Source of the DNA: Jiangella ureilytica
Lineage (GTDB): Bacteria > Actinomycetota > Actinomycetes > Jiangellales > Jiangellaceae
Reading direction: 5' to 3'
NCBI RefSeq assembly: GCF_004348545.1
Contig: NZ_SMKL01000038.1
Location: forward strand, 1 to 59,938
Length of the DNA: 59,938 nt
In this document: one piece after another, positions 34,247 through 42,964 of the stretch
Layout of the letters: each line of letters opens with the position of its first letter
Numbering within the stretch: the stretch's first letter is position 1
Position numbers and translations under genes: made by a program
Notes under the pieces: generated by a model
What the model saw: only the letters and a program-made list of their open reading frames with translations
Database searches by the model: none
Told to the model about the DNA's origin: nothing

Positions 34247-34987
34247 TCAGTACTCGTACGGCTCACCGGGCTGGTCGATCGGGGTGATGCGGTCGGCGAT
34301 GAGCAACGGCGGCTCCGCGCTCGCCGTCCCCGGCTCGTGCCCGTCGCGCGGTTGCCACCGGCCTTCGATCTCGAGCCAGGTCTCTGTCGGCCGGGCCTCG
34401 TCGCCGAGCACCTCGACGGTGAATGCGAGGGCGTCGGCGGCGCAGCAGTTGACGGCGAACCGGGTGAGCAGATAGCTACCGTCAGCATCGTCCTCGGGCG
34501 GAGTGACGAAACCGATCAGCCGCACTCGCACACCGTCCAGCGAGGTCGCCGGATCGAAGAGCGCCCGCCCCACGTAGTCGCGGAGCGAGAGATCGACGGC
34601 GCCGTCGCGCGGCTCGGGTAGCTCGGCGAAGCCGGCCGGGGACATCGCCGGTGGTGTGCTTCCCTGCCGGGCCGCCGCGAACGAGCCGAGCGGGGCGGGC
34701 GCGACGAGCAGGAGCGTCAGCAGAGGTATCGCCAGCATCCAGGCCACGCCCGGGGCGTGGTCGTGGTGTGCGCCGGGATGTGCCACGTCGGCCTCGGGCG
34801 GACGCCGGTAGGCGCGGCGCAGCCCATGGGCGCCGAGGACGGCCAGGCCGATCCCGGTGCCGAGAAGCGCGGGCTGCAGCCCCGGCTTGACGAAGGCGAG
34901 CGCGGCGTCGGTGAGACCGAGGCGGATGGAGACCGCGGCGATGGCCAGCAGCAGGATGCCCTGGGCCCGCTCGTCGAGCGCTCTCAC
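34247..34987 (-). CDS. TIGR03943/DUF1980 family permease-associated protein
   Basis: A 246-residue protein with two N-terminal helix pairs (GILLLAIAAVSIRLGLTDAALAF, LLGTGIGLAVLGAHGL, GVAWMLAIPLLTLLLVAPAPLG) and an extracytoplasmic domain with FVTPPEDDADGSYLLTRFAVNCCAADALAFTVEV, the CC-containing signature of the family. A His cluster (HPGAHHDHAPG) lies in the loop near residue 75 and could bind metal. GTG 34987 overlaps the permease stop. DUF1980 proteins work with the adjacent permease family; metal transport has been proposed. Confidence 0.82.
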   Translation of the reverse strand: MRALDERAQGILLLAIAAVSIRLGLTDAALAFVKPGLQPALLGTGIGLAVLGAHGLRRAYRRPPEADVAHPGAHHDHAPGVAWMLAIPLLTLLLVAPAPLGSFAAARQGSTPPAMSPAGFAELPEPRDGAVDLSLRDYVGRALFDPATSLDGVRVRLIGFVTPPEDDADGSYLLTRFAVNCCAADALAFTVEVLGDEARPTETWLEIEGRWQPRDGHEPGTASAEPPLLIADRITPIDQPGEPYEY

Positions 34988-36003
34988 AACAGCCACCACC
35001 CGACGCCCAGGGCGCTGACCACGGCGGTGACGAAGGTCAGGGGCGCGAATCGGATCGCGAAGCTCCGGCCGAAGATGCCGGCGTGCAGCGCGATGAGCTT
35101 GATGTCCACGACCGGCCCGACGACGAGGAACACGAGCCGCGCCGTGAGCGAGAACTGCGAGAGACTGGCCGCGACGAAGGCATCGGCCTCGGAGCAGATG
35201 GCGAGCACCACCGCCAGCGTGGCGAGCACGACGACCGCCAGCCACTCCGTCTCGGAGATGGACGTCATGATCGACCGCGGGACCACGACCTGAAGCGTCG
35301 CGGCCGCGAGGGAGCCGACGACGAGCCAGCCACCCGCGTGCAGAAAGTCGTGCCTGGCCGTTCCGGCGAACACCTCCCATCGCGTGGAACCGGCCGCGAC
35401 AGGATGCGGCCGCCGCTGGAGCAGCCACTCCCGCCGTCCGAACCTCGCCCACAGGAAGCCGACGGCCACGGCCGTCGCGAACGACGCCAGCAGCCTGGCC
35501 ACTACCATGTCGGGTCGGCCCGGGAACGCGACCGCCGTTGCCACCAGCACGACCGGATTGATGGCCGGCGCCGCCAGCATGAACGCGAACGCCGCCGCGG
35601 GCGCCGCGCCGTTCGCGGTCAGCCGCCCGGCCACCGGCACCGACCCGCATTCGCAGCCGGGGAACACCGCCCCGGCCACCCCGGCCGCCGGAACGGCCAC
35701 CAACGGCCGGTCGGGGAGCAGCCGGGCGATCAGCGACGACGGCACGAAGGCCGCGATCGCGCCGCTGACGGTCACTCCGAGCGCCAGGAACGGCAGGGCC
35801 TGGACGGTGATCGACACGAAGATCGTCGCCCAGGTCTGCACGGCCGGGTGGTCCAGCGCGGTCGCCGCCCACGACTGGGCGACGACCGCGGCGAGGAGCG
35901 CGAGCATGAGCAGCTCCGGCGCGTACCGCTCCGGAGCGGGCAGCGGCGGCGCCGTGAGGCGCCGGGGCCGCCGCTGCCGTTGTGCTGGTCCGTTTCCGGG
36001 CAT
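34984..36003 (-). CDS. Permease (DUF318/ArsP_1-like)
   Basis: A 339-residue membrane protein with about eight to ten helices. GAVFPGCECGSVPVAGRLTANGAAPAAAFAFMLAAPAINPVVLVATAVAFPG is the core signature, with the CxC that is typical of the family. AICSEADAFVAASL is the second conserved segment. ATG 36003 is 7 bases after the carboxypeptidase stop, so the three genes are probably one transcript. Substrate unknown; the pairing with DUF1980 and the zinc-related surroundings suggest a metal or metal complex. Confidence 0.82.
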   Translation of the reverse strand: MPGNGPAQRQRRPRRLTAPPLPAPERYAPELLMLALLAAVVAQSWAATALDHPAVQTWATIFVSITVQALPFLALGVTVSGAIAAFVPSSLIARLLPDRPLVAVPAAGVAGAVFPGCECGSVPVAGRLTANGAAPAAAFAFMLAAPAINPVVLVATAVAFPGRPDMVVARLLASFATAVAVGFLWARFGRREWLLQRRPHPVAAGSTRWEVFAGTARHDFLHAGGWLVVGSLAAATLQVVVPRSIMTSISETEWLAVVVLATLAVVLAICSEADAFVAASLSQFSLTARLVFLVVGPVVDIKLIALHAGIFGRSFAIRFAPLTFVTAVVSALGVGWWLL

Positions 36004-36010
36004 CCGCCGG

Positions 36011-38893
36011 CTAGTCCGTGACTCGGATGACGGCCCGCTGGTAGTTGTCGCGGGTTCCGCCCGGCTGATAGTTGTTCTGGATGTTGCCGGCCGCGTCGAC
36101 GGCGAACCACTTGACCGTCGTCGTCTCGTCGATCGTGATCGGCTCCTGACCCTGGCGCGGGCCGGTGAACTCCATCCGCGGCGAGTCGAACGTCGGCCTG
36201 CTGCCGTCCAGCGTGTAGTAGACGTCGGACGGCTCGCTGAGCTCGAACGTGACGTCCACCGGCGCGTCGTAGCTGCCCCTGCCCGGTTCGATTGTCGACC
36301 TGGGCAGCACATTGTCCAGGCTGTGCATCTGGGCCACTTCGAGGATGCCGAGCCAGCCGTGGGAGAACTCCATCGCCTCTTCGTGGCCCTCCTCGTATGG
36401 CGGTGTGAACCCGACGTCCGACCAGCCGCTACCGGTCCAGGTCGGAGAACCAGCCTCGAAGCTCCAGGCGAAGATGCCGTTGTTGTAGAAGTGGTCGTCG
36501 GCGGAGTTCCCGGCGGCCGAGTAGAGGACGTCGCTGATCGGCCCGACCCGGCTCGGCCAGACGCTGGTGCCGCGGTGCTCCTTGATCCGGTTGAGGATGA
36601 CGTCGGAAGCCTCGTAGAAGTAGCTCTCGACGCCGTAGCTGGGCCGCTCCAGCCCGTCGCGGGTGGGCAGCCGGTAGGCGCCCGGCGACCACATGAAGTA
36701 GCCCCCGTGGGTGTGGGTGTTCATCGCGAACCGGATGTTCGGGTTGTTCTCCACCAGCCAGATCTCGTTCTGCGCCTCCGGCTCGGACAGCGGCGTCGGC
36801 CCGCTGTATACGTCGCTCGTGCACGACCCGGAGGCGCCGGAGAAGCCTTGCTCCCAGTTGCCGACCCGGAAGTTCCGGTTCAGGTCCACGCCCCAGCCGT
36901 TGCGCGCCCGCAGGTCCGACGCGCCGGTGACCGCGCAATGGTTCGTCATGTTGCGCCGCTGCAGGGTGAAGTCGTGGATCGAGTAGTGGGTCCCGTCCGG
37001 GTTCACCGTCGGGATGATGAAGATGTCGAGGTTCCTGACCAGTTGCCGGATGAACGGGTTGGACCGGTAGTTGCGCAGCAGCCGCTCGGCGGTCTCGAGG
37101 GCGACCAGCGGCGTCACCCACTCTCGGGCGTGCTCCTGCGAGTACAGCAGCACGCCGGTCTGCGAGCCGTCGCGGTCGGTGCCGATCCGGATCGCCTTGA
37201 CCGTGAACGGGTCGCGCGACACCGTGTCCGGCGCCGACAGGTTGTCGGTCAGCATCCGTCGCTGTGCCGGCGCGACCACGCCAGTGCCCTCGTCCCCCCG
37301 CCAGGTGTACGCCCGCACCAGTTCACTCGCCTCCGGGTGAGCGTTCAGGGCCGCGACGACCTCGGCCGCCGTGCTCCTGACCGCACCGGCCGCATCGGTG
37401 GCCAGCTGCACGCGAACGGCGTCGCCGTCGACGTCGACCGTCAGCGGCCGGTCGGCGGCGCCGGGGTCGGCGAGCTCGACCGAGAGGTCGTTGCCGCCCT
37501 CGTGCCCCCACGTGCGCGAGTCGACGCCGACGCGGTGCTCGTTGGGTGCGCCGTGCACCCGGCCGGACGCGGGCAGCACGGCCTTGACGACACCGCCGGC
37601 CTCCATCGAGATCATCACCGACGGGATGGTGTTCGCCGGCGCCGAACCCGTCATCGTGACCGGATCGCCGGGAACGTTGTTGACGACGACGACCGCGCCC
37701 GCGCCCGCCGCCTGAGCGTTGAGGACCTTGACGGCGTAGTTGCAGGTGCCGCGGTCGACCACGGCGATGCCACCGGCCGGGAAGCCGACGAGCGGCTCAC
37801 ACCCATCGGCCGGGTCGCCGGTGCCGTCGACGGCGAGCGTCAGCTCGCCCGCGATCCCCTGAACGGCCGGGTGGCGCCCGAAGTTCGCGGCGACCGCCTC
37901 GTACTCGCCCGCGGCGGCGGACGGCGCGTCGACAACGATCTTTTCGGCGAACAGGGCCTGGGCCGGCCGCCGGTAGCCGTTCGTCTGGTGGGGCAGCTCG
38001 ATGATCTCGGCGAGATCGGGGAACTCCGCCGCGAGCGACTCGATCTTCGCCGTCGCCTCGGTCGCGTCGACGTAGTGGTCGACGAAGCCGGTCGCCAGGT
38101 AGCCCCACTCCCTCGGGGCGCCGCGACCGGACGGGTACTGTCCGTCGAGGAACTCGGTGAGCGGACGTTCGACCTGGCCGACCACGTGGCCGTCGACGAG
38201 GCTGCGCACGCGCATCCGCGACGGCACCGGGTCGGCCGGCATCGGCGTGCTCGTGCGGTGGTACATGTAGTGGCCGGCGTCGACGAAGCGCGAGAGGTTG
38301 AATGTCCCTCCAGCGCCGATCGGCGTGCCCGGGCCGGCGTCGAGGCTCACTTCGAGCAGGACGTTCGCCGAGCTCGAGCCGGCCTCGGACCAGACCTCGA
38401 CCTGGATGAACGTCTCGCCGATGTTCTCGAACCACGCCGCTCTCTGTACGCGCAGGTCGTCGCCGACGTCGAGTGCGGCCTCCTCGGCGACCTCGGATTC
38501 GGCGACGGTGTCCTCACGCTCCGCCTGCAGCTCGGCGAAGTCCTCCTCAGTGAGTACCGGCTCGCCGACTGCGAACCCGGCGTCGGTCAGCCACTGCTGC
38601 TCCGACGGCGTGACGATGGCCTCCACACGCAGGCCGTCATCGGTCTCGTCGACCTTCTCGGCGAGATCGACGCCTGTGGCGACCAGCTGGTCCAGCGCCG
38701 TGCGGTCGTCGACCGTGATGGGAACGATCTCGGGAAGCTCGAATCCGTCGGACGGCACCGTCTCGGCGTTGAGCTCCGGTACAGGCTCGTTCGCCGTGAC
38801 GTGCATCGCTAGCGGAACGACGAGGAGTGCTACGGGGACGGCCACAGCGGTGGCGATACTCACGCTGCGGCGGGGGAGAGCGGGGAGAGCCAC
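36011..38893 (-). CDS. Secreted zinc carboxypeptidase (M14) with PA domain
   Basis: A 960-residue exported metallopeptidase. Residues 1-30 are a signal peptide (VALPALPRRSVSIATAVAVPVALLVVPLAM). A PA domain (VDRGTCNYAVKVLNAQAAGAGAVVVVNN) lies near 380. The M14 domain follows with zinc ligands YSQEHAREWVT (His and Glu, near 585) and MNTHTHGGYF, the substrate-binding NGWGVDLNRNF, and the catalytic Glu in WSFEAGSP. A chitobiase-like C-terminal domain (IEPGRGSYDAPVDVTFELSE, VYYTLDGSRPTF) ends it. GTG 38893 has GGAGG 6 bases upstream; that site lies at the foot of a hairpin. The upstream frame to 39529 has no start signal. Confidence 0.9.
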   Translation of the reverse strand: MALPALPRRSVSIATAVAVPVALLVVPLAMHVTANEPVPELNAETVPSDGFELPEIVPITVDDRTALDQLVATGVDLAEKVDETDDGLRVEAIVTPSEQQWLTDAGFAVGEPVLTEEDFAELQAEREDTVAESEVAEEAALDVGDDLRVQRAAWFENIGETFIQVEVWSEAGSSSANVLLEVSLDAGPGTPIGAGGTFNLSRFVDAGHYMYHRTSTPMPADPVPSRMRVRSLVDGHVVGQVERPLTEFLDGQYPSGRGAPREWGYLATGFVDHYVDATEATAKIESLAAEFPDLAEIIELPHQTNGYRRPAQALFAEKIVVDAPSAAAGEYEAVAANFGRHPAVQGIAGELTLAVDGTGDPADGCEPLVGFPAGGIAVVDRGTCNYAVKVLNAQAAGAGAVVVVNNVPGDPVTMTGSAPANTIPSVMISMEAGGVVKAVLPASGRVHGAPNEHRVGVDSRTWGHEGGNDLSVELADPGAADRPLTVDVDGDAVRVQLATDAAGAVRSTAAEVVAALNAHPEASELVRAYTWRGDEGTGVVAPAQRRMLTDNLSAPDTVSRDPFTVKAIRIGTDRDGSQTGVLLYSQEHAREWVTPLVALETAERLLRNYRSNPFIRQLVRNLDIFIIPTVNPDGTHYSIHDFTLQRRNMTNHCAVTGASDLRARNGWGVDLNRNFRVGNWEQGFSGASGSCTSDVYSGPTPLSEPEAQNEIWLVENNPNIRFAMNTHTHGGYFMWSPGAYRLPTRDGLERPSYGVESYFYEASDVILNRIKEHRGTSVWPSRVGPISDVLYSAAGNSADDHFYNNGIFAWSFEAGSPTWTGSGWSDVGFTPPYEEGHEEAMEFSHGWLGILEVAQMHSLDNVLPRSTIEPGRGSYDAPVDVTFELSEPSDVYYTLDGSRPTFDSPRMEFTGPRQGQEPITIDETTTVKWFAVDAAGNIQNNYQPGGTRDNYQRAVIRVTD

Positions 38894-38902
38894 GATCCAC
38901 CT

Positions 38903-38920
38903 CCGGGTCTCGAGACCCGG
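38903..38920 (-). promoter_or_regulatory. 18-bp palindrome over the M14 ribosome site
   Basis: CCGGGTCTCGAGACCCGG is a perfect palindrome. In the minus-strand transcript it would fold immediately before, and share bases with, the GGAGG of the carboxypeptidase gene, and could limit its translation or bind a repressor. Confidence 0.4.
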
Positions 38921-39158
38921 CCCGGGGCGCTCTCCCTTGCCGCGTGCCTCGAAGTCAGTAAGGGGGTATGAAATGTGACACTTCGGCCCGATGGGACGAT
39001 CGGACTGTAACGGCCTGGGCTTCCCCTTGTCCAGGTCTCGAGCCTCCTGCTCCCGTTGACGGGTGGCGCGGCCCGCGATCGTCGACATGGCGCGCACCCA
39101 CAAGGCCGACGGCGTCGATGTCGAGATCGAGGCATGCGGGCGCGCGTCGGGACACTGT

Positions 39159-39173
39159 TGAGAATGAAAGTCA
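39159..39173 (+). promoter_or_regulatory. Putative Zur box upstream of rpmE2
   Basis: TGAGAATGAAAGTCA, an AT-rich dyad (TGA...TCA) in GC-rich DNA, 36 bases before the L31B start. Its left half (TGAGAAT) recurs in the site at 51418. A zinc-free L31 is a classic Zur target. Confidence 0.5.
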
Positions 39174-39208
39174 TGAACCGTTAGGGTGGTGATCGACGAG
39201 GAGGCGCG

Positions 39209-39460
39209 ATGAAGAAGGACATCCATCCCGATTACCACCCGGTGGTCTTCCGCGACAGCAGTGCGGGCCTGACCTTCCTGACCCGCTCGACCGCGACGTC
39301 GGACACGACGATCGAGTGGGAGGACGGGCAGATCTACCCTGTCGTCGACGTGGAGATCTCGTCGTCGAGCCATCCGTTCTACACCGGCCGGGCGAAGATC
39401 CTCGACACTGCGGGCCAGGTGGAGAAGTTCCGCCGGCGCTTCGGATCGCGTTCGACGTGA
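39209..39460 (+). CDS. rpmE2: 50S ribosomal protein L31 type B (zinc-free)
   Basis: An 83-residue L31 paralog lacking the CxxC zinc ribbon of the standard L31 (no Cys at all). [32 protein letters not shown] and [25 protein letters not shown] are diagnostic. Under zinc shortage it replaces the zinc-binding form and frees zinc. ATG 39209 follows GAGGAGG. Its stop overlaps the GTG of a methyltransferase gene (GTGA), coupling their translation. A decayed second copy lies at 50689-51308. Confidence 0.95.
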   Translation: MKKDIHPDYHPVVFRDSSAGLTFLTRSTATSDTTIEWEDGQIYPVVDVEISSSSHPFYTGRAKILDTAGQVEKFRRRFGSRST

Positions 39461-40209
39461 CCGGCATCCTGGGCGGCGACGAGTACCGGCACTCGGCCGA
39501 GTACGTCGACGTCCTGTTGGCTGATCCATGGCGGATGTTCGGCCCTCTGGTCGCGGCGGGACTGGAGGGCGTCGACCCTGACTCAGGGCCGATCGTGGAC
39601 CTGGGTGCGGGAACCGGCCGCGGAGTCCTGGCCGTCGCGGCCGCGCTGCCGACGGCTGACATCATTGCGGTCGAGCCCTCGGCGGCGATGCGCGCCGTGC
39701 TCATGGCCAGAGTCGGCTCCGACGAGCGGCTGCGGCAACGGGTGACGGTCGTCGGGGGTGACCTGGACGCGGTGCGGACACCGGAGCCGTTCGCCGCTGT
39801 GCTGGCGATGAATATGATCGGCCACCTGGATCGCACTGCGCGCAAGGTGTTCTGGACGAGTCTCGCGCGGCGGCTCGCCCCGGGCGGGCCCCTCGTCGTG
39901 AACCTGCAGCCACCGAGTGAGGCCGTCGAGGTGATGGAGACGCCGGCATCGGCGGTGGTGGTGGGACGGCGCAGGTACCTCGGCTCCGGCCGCGCCGCCC
40001 CGACGGCGGCCGATCAGGTCACCTGGCACATGACCTACCGCACGGTTGAGGACGGCGTCACCGTCGCGGAGGAGCGGGTCTCGTACTCGTGGTGGGTGCT
40101 GTCCGAGGCGGGGCTGCGCGACGAGCTCTCGGTGGCGGGTCTGCACGCCGAGCACCTGGGACCGCCCGAGGCCGGCGTCTACATCGGTCGCCGTCCGGCC
40201 GGTCGATGA
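39457..40209 (+). CDS. SAM-dependent methyltransferase coupled to L31B
   Basis: A 250-residue class I methyltransferase. Motif I is [20 protein letters not shown] (about 46-65), [18 protein letters not shown] is the acidic loop, and [18 protein letters not shown] is motif post-I/IV. The C-terminal part is probably substrate-specific ([34 protein letters not shown]). The GTG start overlaps the rpmE2 stop. It has a pseudogene relative beside another L31B copy (50689) and a paralog beside the zinc transporter (58949), so it belongs to the zinc-limitation response. The substrate is unknown; a ribosomal target or a zinc-chelating small molecule are both possible. Confidence 0.82.
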   Translation: MTGILGGDEYRHSAEYVDVLLADPWRMFGPLVAAGLEGVDPDSGPIVDLGAGTGRGVLAVAAALPTADIIAVEPSAAMRAVLMARVGSDERLRQRVTVVGGDLDAVRTPEPFAAVLAMNMIGHLDRTARKVFWTSLARRLAPGGPLVVNLQPPSEAVEVMETPASAVVVGRRRYLGSGRAAPTAADQVTWHMTYRTVEDGVTVAEERVSYSWWVLSEAGLRDELSVAGLHAEHLGPPEAGVYIGRRPAGR

Positions 40210-40390
40210 GCGAACCCTCGTCCGGGACGTCCGCGAGCGCCACCTTGGGCGTGACGATCGCCCGGCTGTGCGGGATCGCCGCGCCGGTCATCTCGCAGCT
40301 GCCGGGGGTCCGCCGAGTGACCACTTCGCAGAGAACCTGCAACGGCTCCTCGACGACCTCGTCGGTCGCTCACTGCCGCCCGGCGCATGA
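40206..40390 (+). pseudogene. Small frameshifted ORF after the methyltransferase
   Basis: ATG 40206 overlaps the methyltransferase stop (ATGA). The first frame gives [36 protein letters not shown]. The plausible continuation SDHFAENLQRLLDDLVGRSLPPGA is in another frame and ends at 40390, just before the terminator. Without a frameshift the ORF would run into the terminator hairpin. It may be a broken 60-residue protein. Unknown function. Confidence 0.35.
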
Positions 40391-40393
40391 CGA

Positions 40394-40429
40394 GTTCAGC
40401 CCCTCGCGGTCTCCCGCGAGGGGCTGAAC
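40394..40429. terminator. Bidirectional terminator
   Basis: A perfect 16-bp stem (40394-40409 with 40414-40429) around TCTC, between the convergent methyltransferase operon and the BNR-propeller gene. Confidence 0.85.
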
Positions 40430-40444
40430 GCCGTCGGCGCTACA

Positions 40445-42832
40445 TCACTGGCGGCACGACGCGAGTACGCCGCCAACACCGACGCCGGGGTCGCGCAACG
40501 GCAGCCGGGTCGACGAGCCGCGGCAGGTGGGGACGTCGACCTGGTAGATGCCGCGGCCGAAGGTGGCGACGCTGAGCTGGCGGGTCGGCTCGTGGTAGCG
40601 CAGGTACATGACCGGCGCGTTCGGCAGGTTGGTGCCGAGCGCCGCCCACTCGCCGCCGTTCCACGCCGACACGTACACGCCGACGTCGGTTCCGGCGAGC
40701 AGCAGGCCGTCGGTGGTCGCGACCACCGAGTTGACCGGCGCGTCCGGCAGTCCCTGCCCGATGTCGGTCCAGGTGGCGCCGCCGTCCTCGGTGACCATGA
40801 CGTGCGGGCGGTCGCTGCCGGCGCGGAACCCGGAGAACGTCGCGTAGGCGATGTCCTCGTCGGCCGGGTTGACGGAGATGCGCGTCACCCAGGTGCCGGG
40901 CAGCTGGTCCTCGTCGACCTGGTTCCAGGTGGCGCCGAGGTCGTCGGTCCACCAGAGGTTGCCGTCGTCGGTGCCGACGTAGATGGTGTCGCCGTCGGTC
41001 GGGGCGGCGGCGACGGCAGTGATGGTGCCCCACGGGTAGCCGTCGTCGTCGTTGGGGCCGCCGTCGGTGAGATCGGGGCTGATGACTGTCCACGTGCGGC
41101 CGTTGTCGGTCGAGCGGTTCAGCCGGTTGCCGGCGTAGTAGACGACGTTGGGGTCGCTCGGGTCGAACTGCAGCGGGGTGAACCAGTTGCGGCGGTCCGA
41201 GGTCGTCAGCCTGGTGAAGTTCGGCCGCGGCGTGCCGCCGCTGTTCTCCGACCGGTAGCACGAGCCGTACTGGCTGCAGCCGAAGACGATGGCCGGATTC
41301 TCCGGGTGGATGATCACCTGCAGTCCGTCGCCGCAGCCGATCGCGTCCCAACTGCCGCCGACGCCGTTGTAGCCGCGGTTGCAGCCGTTGTCCTGGGCGC
41401 CACCCACCTTCAGCCGGGGGTCGGTCTCGGCGACGTCGACGGAGTAGAACTGCGTGTACGGCTCATAGGTGGCCTTGACCCACGACTCAGAGGCGCCGTT
41501 CGTGTCGGACCGGTACATGCCGCCGTCGTTGCCCAGGTAGACCCGGTTCGGCACCTTCGGGTCCCAGGCCATCTTGTGCTGATCGGCGTGCGGACCCTCG
41601 GAGATCCCGAACGACATGGCGCCGTCGGTCGACTCGCGCAGGTCGACACCGGCGAGGAAGACGTGGTCCGGGTTCACAGGATCGACGAAGAGCTTGCCGA
41701 ACCACCAGCTGAACGTCGACTGCGAGGCCTGTGCCGCAGTGACCGGCGTCTGCTGCCAACTGTCGCCGCCGTCGTCGGATCGGAAGAACGCCCGGAACGG
41801 CCCGAGCGCCGTGCCGACGTACGCGTACAGCCGGTCCGGGTTGCTCGGGGCGAGGGCCAGTCCCCAGCGGCCCTGGTCGGGGTCCGTGGGTAGACCGTTG
41901 GTCATCCGCTCCCAGGTCGCGCCGCCGTCGTCGGAGCGCCACAGGCTGGAGCCGGGCCCGCCGTAGGTGCGCTGGTGCGGCTCGCGCAGGTGGTCCCACA
42001 TGGCCGCGTAGACGCGGTCGGGGTTCGTGGGGTCGATGACGACCTCGGTGGCGCCGGTGGTCTCGTTCAGTGGCGCCAGCACCCGATTCCAGGTGTCGCC
42101 GCCGTCCTCGGTGAGGTAGACGCCGCGCTCGCCGCCGGGGACGAACAGGTTGCCGGCCGCGGCGGCGAAGATGCGGTCCTCGTCGCTGGGGTCGACGGCG
42201 AACCGGGCGATGGCGTGGCTGTCGGCCAGGCCGACGTGCTCCCAGGTGCCGCCGCGGTCGAGGGAGCGGTAGATGCCGTCGCCGCCGAACGTGATGGAGC
42301 CGCCGCCGGGCTGCGGCTCGCCCGTGCCGGCGAAGAGCACGCCCTCGCTGGTCATGGCGACCGCGCCCATGCCTTGGACCCAGTCGTCGGGCCAGACGGC
42401 CTCGTAGGTCATGCCGGCGTCGCTGGAGCGCCACAGGCCACCGGACGCGGCTGCGATGAAGATCTGGTCGTCGACCTGCGGGTCGATGGCGATGTCGACG
42501 ACGCGGCCGCCGATGTCGCTGGGGCCGAAGAACTCCCACTGCCGCTCGGCGAGGGGACGGTACATGCTGCGGGTGCGGATATCGACGTTGCGAGCCTCGG
42601 CACGCGCCTCGGTGTAGACCTCGGTGGACAGCTCGGTACTGCCATCACTCAGCCGCTGCGCCGTCATCCACTCGTCGGGCAGCTCCATGGGTCCGGTGGC
42701 GGTGCTGGTGCTCAGAGTGGCCGGTTGCTCGTCGCCGTAGACCATGGCGGCGACGAGCGAGACGGCGGCGACGGGCGCGGCAACGGCCGCGGCCCTGACG
42801 GTTCGGCGATAGCGGGCCAGTCTGGCGATCAT
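40445..42832 (-). CDS. Secreted BNR/sortilin-type beta-propeller protein
   Basis: A 795-residue exported protein. After a signal anchor (YRRTVRAAAVAAPVAAVSLVAAMVYG) come about ten BNR/Asp-box repeats spread over residues 100-760, for example GLWRSSDAGMTYE, GIYRSLDRGGTWE, GVYLTEDGGDTWN, SLWRSDDGGATWE, AFFRSDDGGDSWQ and VMVTEDGGATWTD. This predicts one or two beta-propellers of the VPS10/glycosyl-hydrolase-like type. No catalytic sialidase Arg triad is evident, so binding rather than hydrolysis is likely. ATG 42832 has GGGAG 7 bases upstream. A Zur-like dyad lies at 42882-42897. The ligand is unknown. Confidence 0.82.
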   Translation of the reverse strand: MIARLARYRRTVRAAAVAAPVAAVSLVAAMVYGDEQPATLSTSTATGPMELPDEWMTAQRLSDGSTELSTEVYTEARAEARNVDIRTRSMYRPLAERQWEFFGPSDIGGRVVDIAIDPQVDDQIFIAAASGGLWRSSDAGMTYEAVWPDDWVQGMGAVAMTSEGVLFAGTGEPQPGGGSITFGGDGIYRSLDRGGTWEHVGLADSHAIARFAVDPSDEDRIFAAAAGNLFVPGGERGVYLTEDGGDTWNRVLAPLNETTGATEVVIDPTNPDRVYAAMWDHLREPHQRTYGGPGSSLWRSDDGGATWERMTNGLPTDPDQGRWGLALAPSNPDRLYAYVGTALGPFRAFFRSDDGGDSWQQTPVTAAQASQSTFSWWFGKLFVDPVNPDHVFLAGVDLRESTDGAMSFGISEGPHADQHKMAWDPKVPNRVYLGNDGGMYRSDTNGASESWVKATYEPYTQFYSVDVAETDPRLKVGGAQDNGCNRGYNGVGGSWDAIGCGDGLQVIIHPENPAIVFGCSQYGSCYRSENSGGTPRPNFTRLTTSDRRNWFTPLQFDPSDPNVVYYAGNRLNRSTDNGRTWTVISPDLTDGGPNDDDGYPWGTITAVAAAPTDGDTIYVGTDDGNLWWTDDLGATWNQVDEDQLPGTWVTRISVNPADEDIAYATFSGFRAGSDRPHVMVTEDGGATWTDIGQGLPDAPVNSVVATTDGLLLAGTDVGVYVSAWNGGEWAALGTNLPNAPVMYLRYHEPTRQLSVATFGRGIYQVDVPTCRGSSTRLPLRDPGVGVGGVLASCRQ

Positions 42833-42881
42833 GCCGGGGCTCCCTCTCCGCACGGGCGTGTGACTCGGGGCATTTGAGTGC

Positions 42882-42897
42882 GAACGATAGTCATTGT
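42882..42897 (-). promoter_or_regulatory. Putative Zur-like dyad upstream of the propeller gene
   Basis: GAACGATAGTCATTGT contains the imperfect dyad AACGA-TAG-TCATT and the AACGAT core seen in the other proposed Zur boxes. It lies 50 bases before the start. Confidence 0.35.
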
Positions 42898-42964
42898 GGT
42901 GAGTGCTGTCACCGGCCGATGTACGAGGAGAGACGGTGACGGGTCCTACAGATGTAGGACGCGG

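Larger units (their letters stand above)
38894..39208. other. Divergent intergenic region with regulatory dyads
   Basis: 315 bases between the M14 peptidase and rpmE2. It contains an 18-bp perfect palindrome (38903-38920) and a Zur-like site (39159-39173). A 24-codon frame at 39088 (MARTHKADGVDVEIEACG) is probably not a gene. Confidence 0.5.

Noticed and set aside
33619-34247. Minus-strand frames encoding PSSPPRTVFTTRSRLHHRG-like repeats
   Set aside because: They arise from reading the 19-bp array, whose period is not a multiple of three; no ribosome site and no codon bias.
35384-38812. 1142-residue plus-strand frame
   Set aside because: Antisense to the permease and carboxypeptidase; long open shadow frames are expected at this GC content.
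39088-39162. 24-codon ORF MARTHKADGVDVEIEACG
   Set aside because: No ribosome site, overlaps the Zur-like site, no conserved feature visible.
38894-39529. N-terminal extension of the M14 peptidase
   Set aside because: The frame stays open, but the signal peptide and GGAGG fix the start at 38893, and the extension overlaps rpmE2 in antisense.
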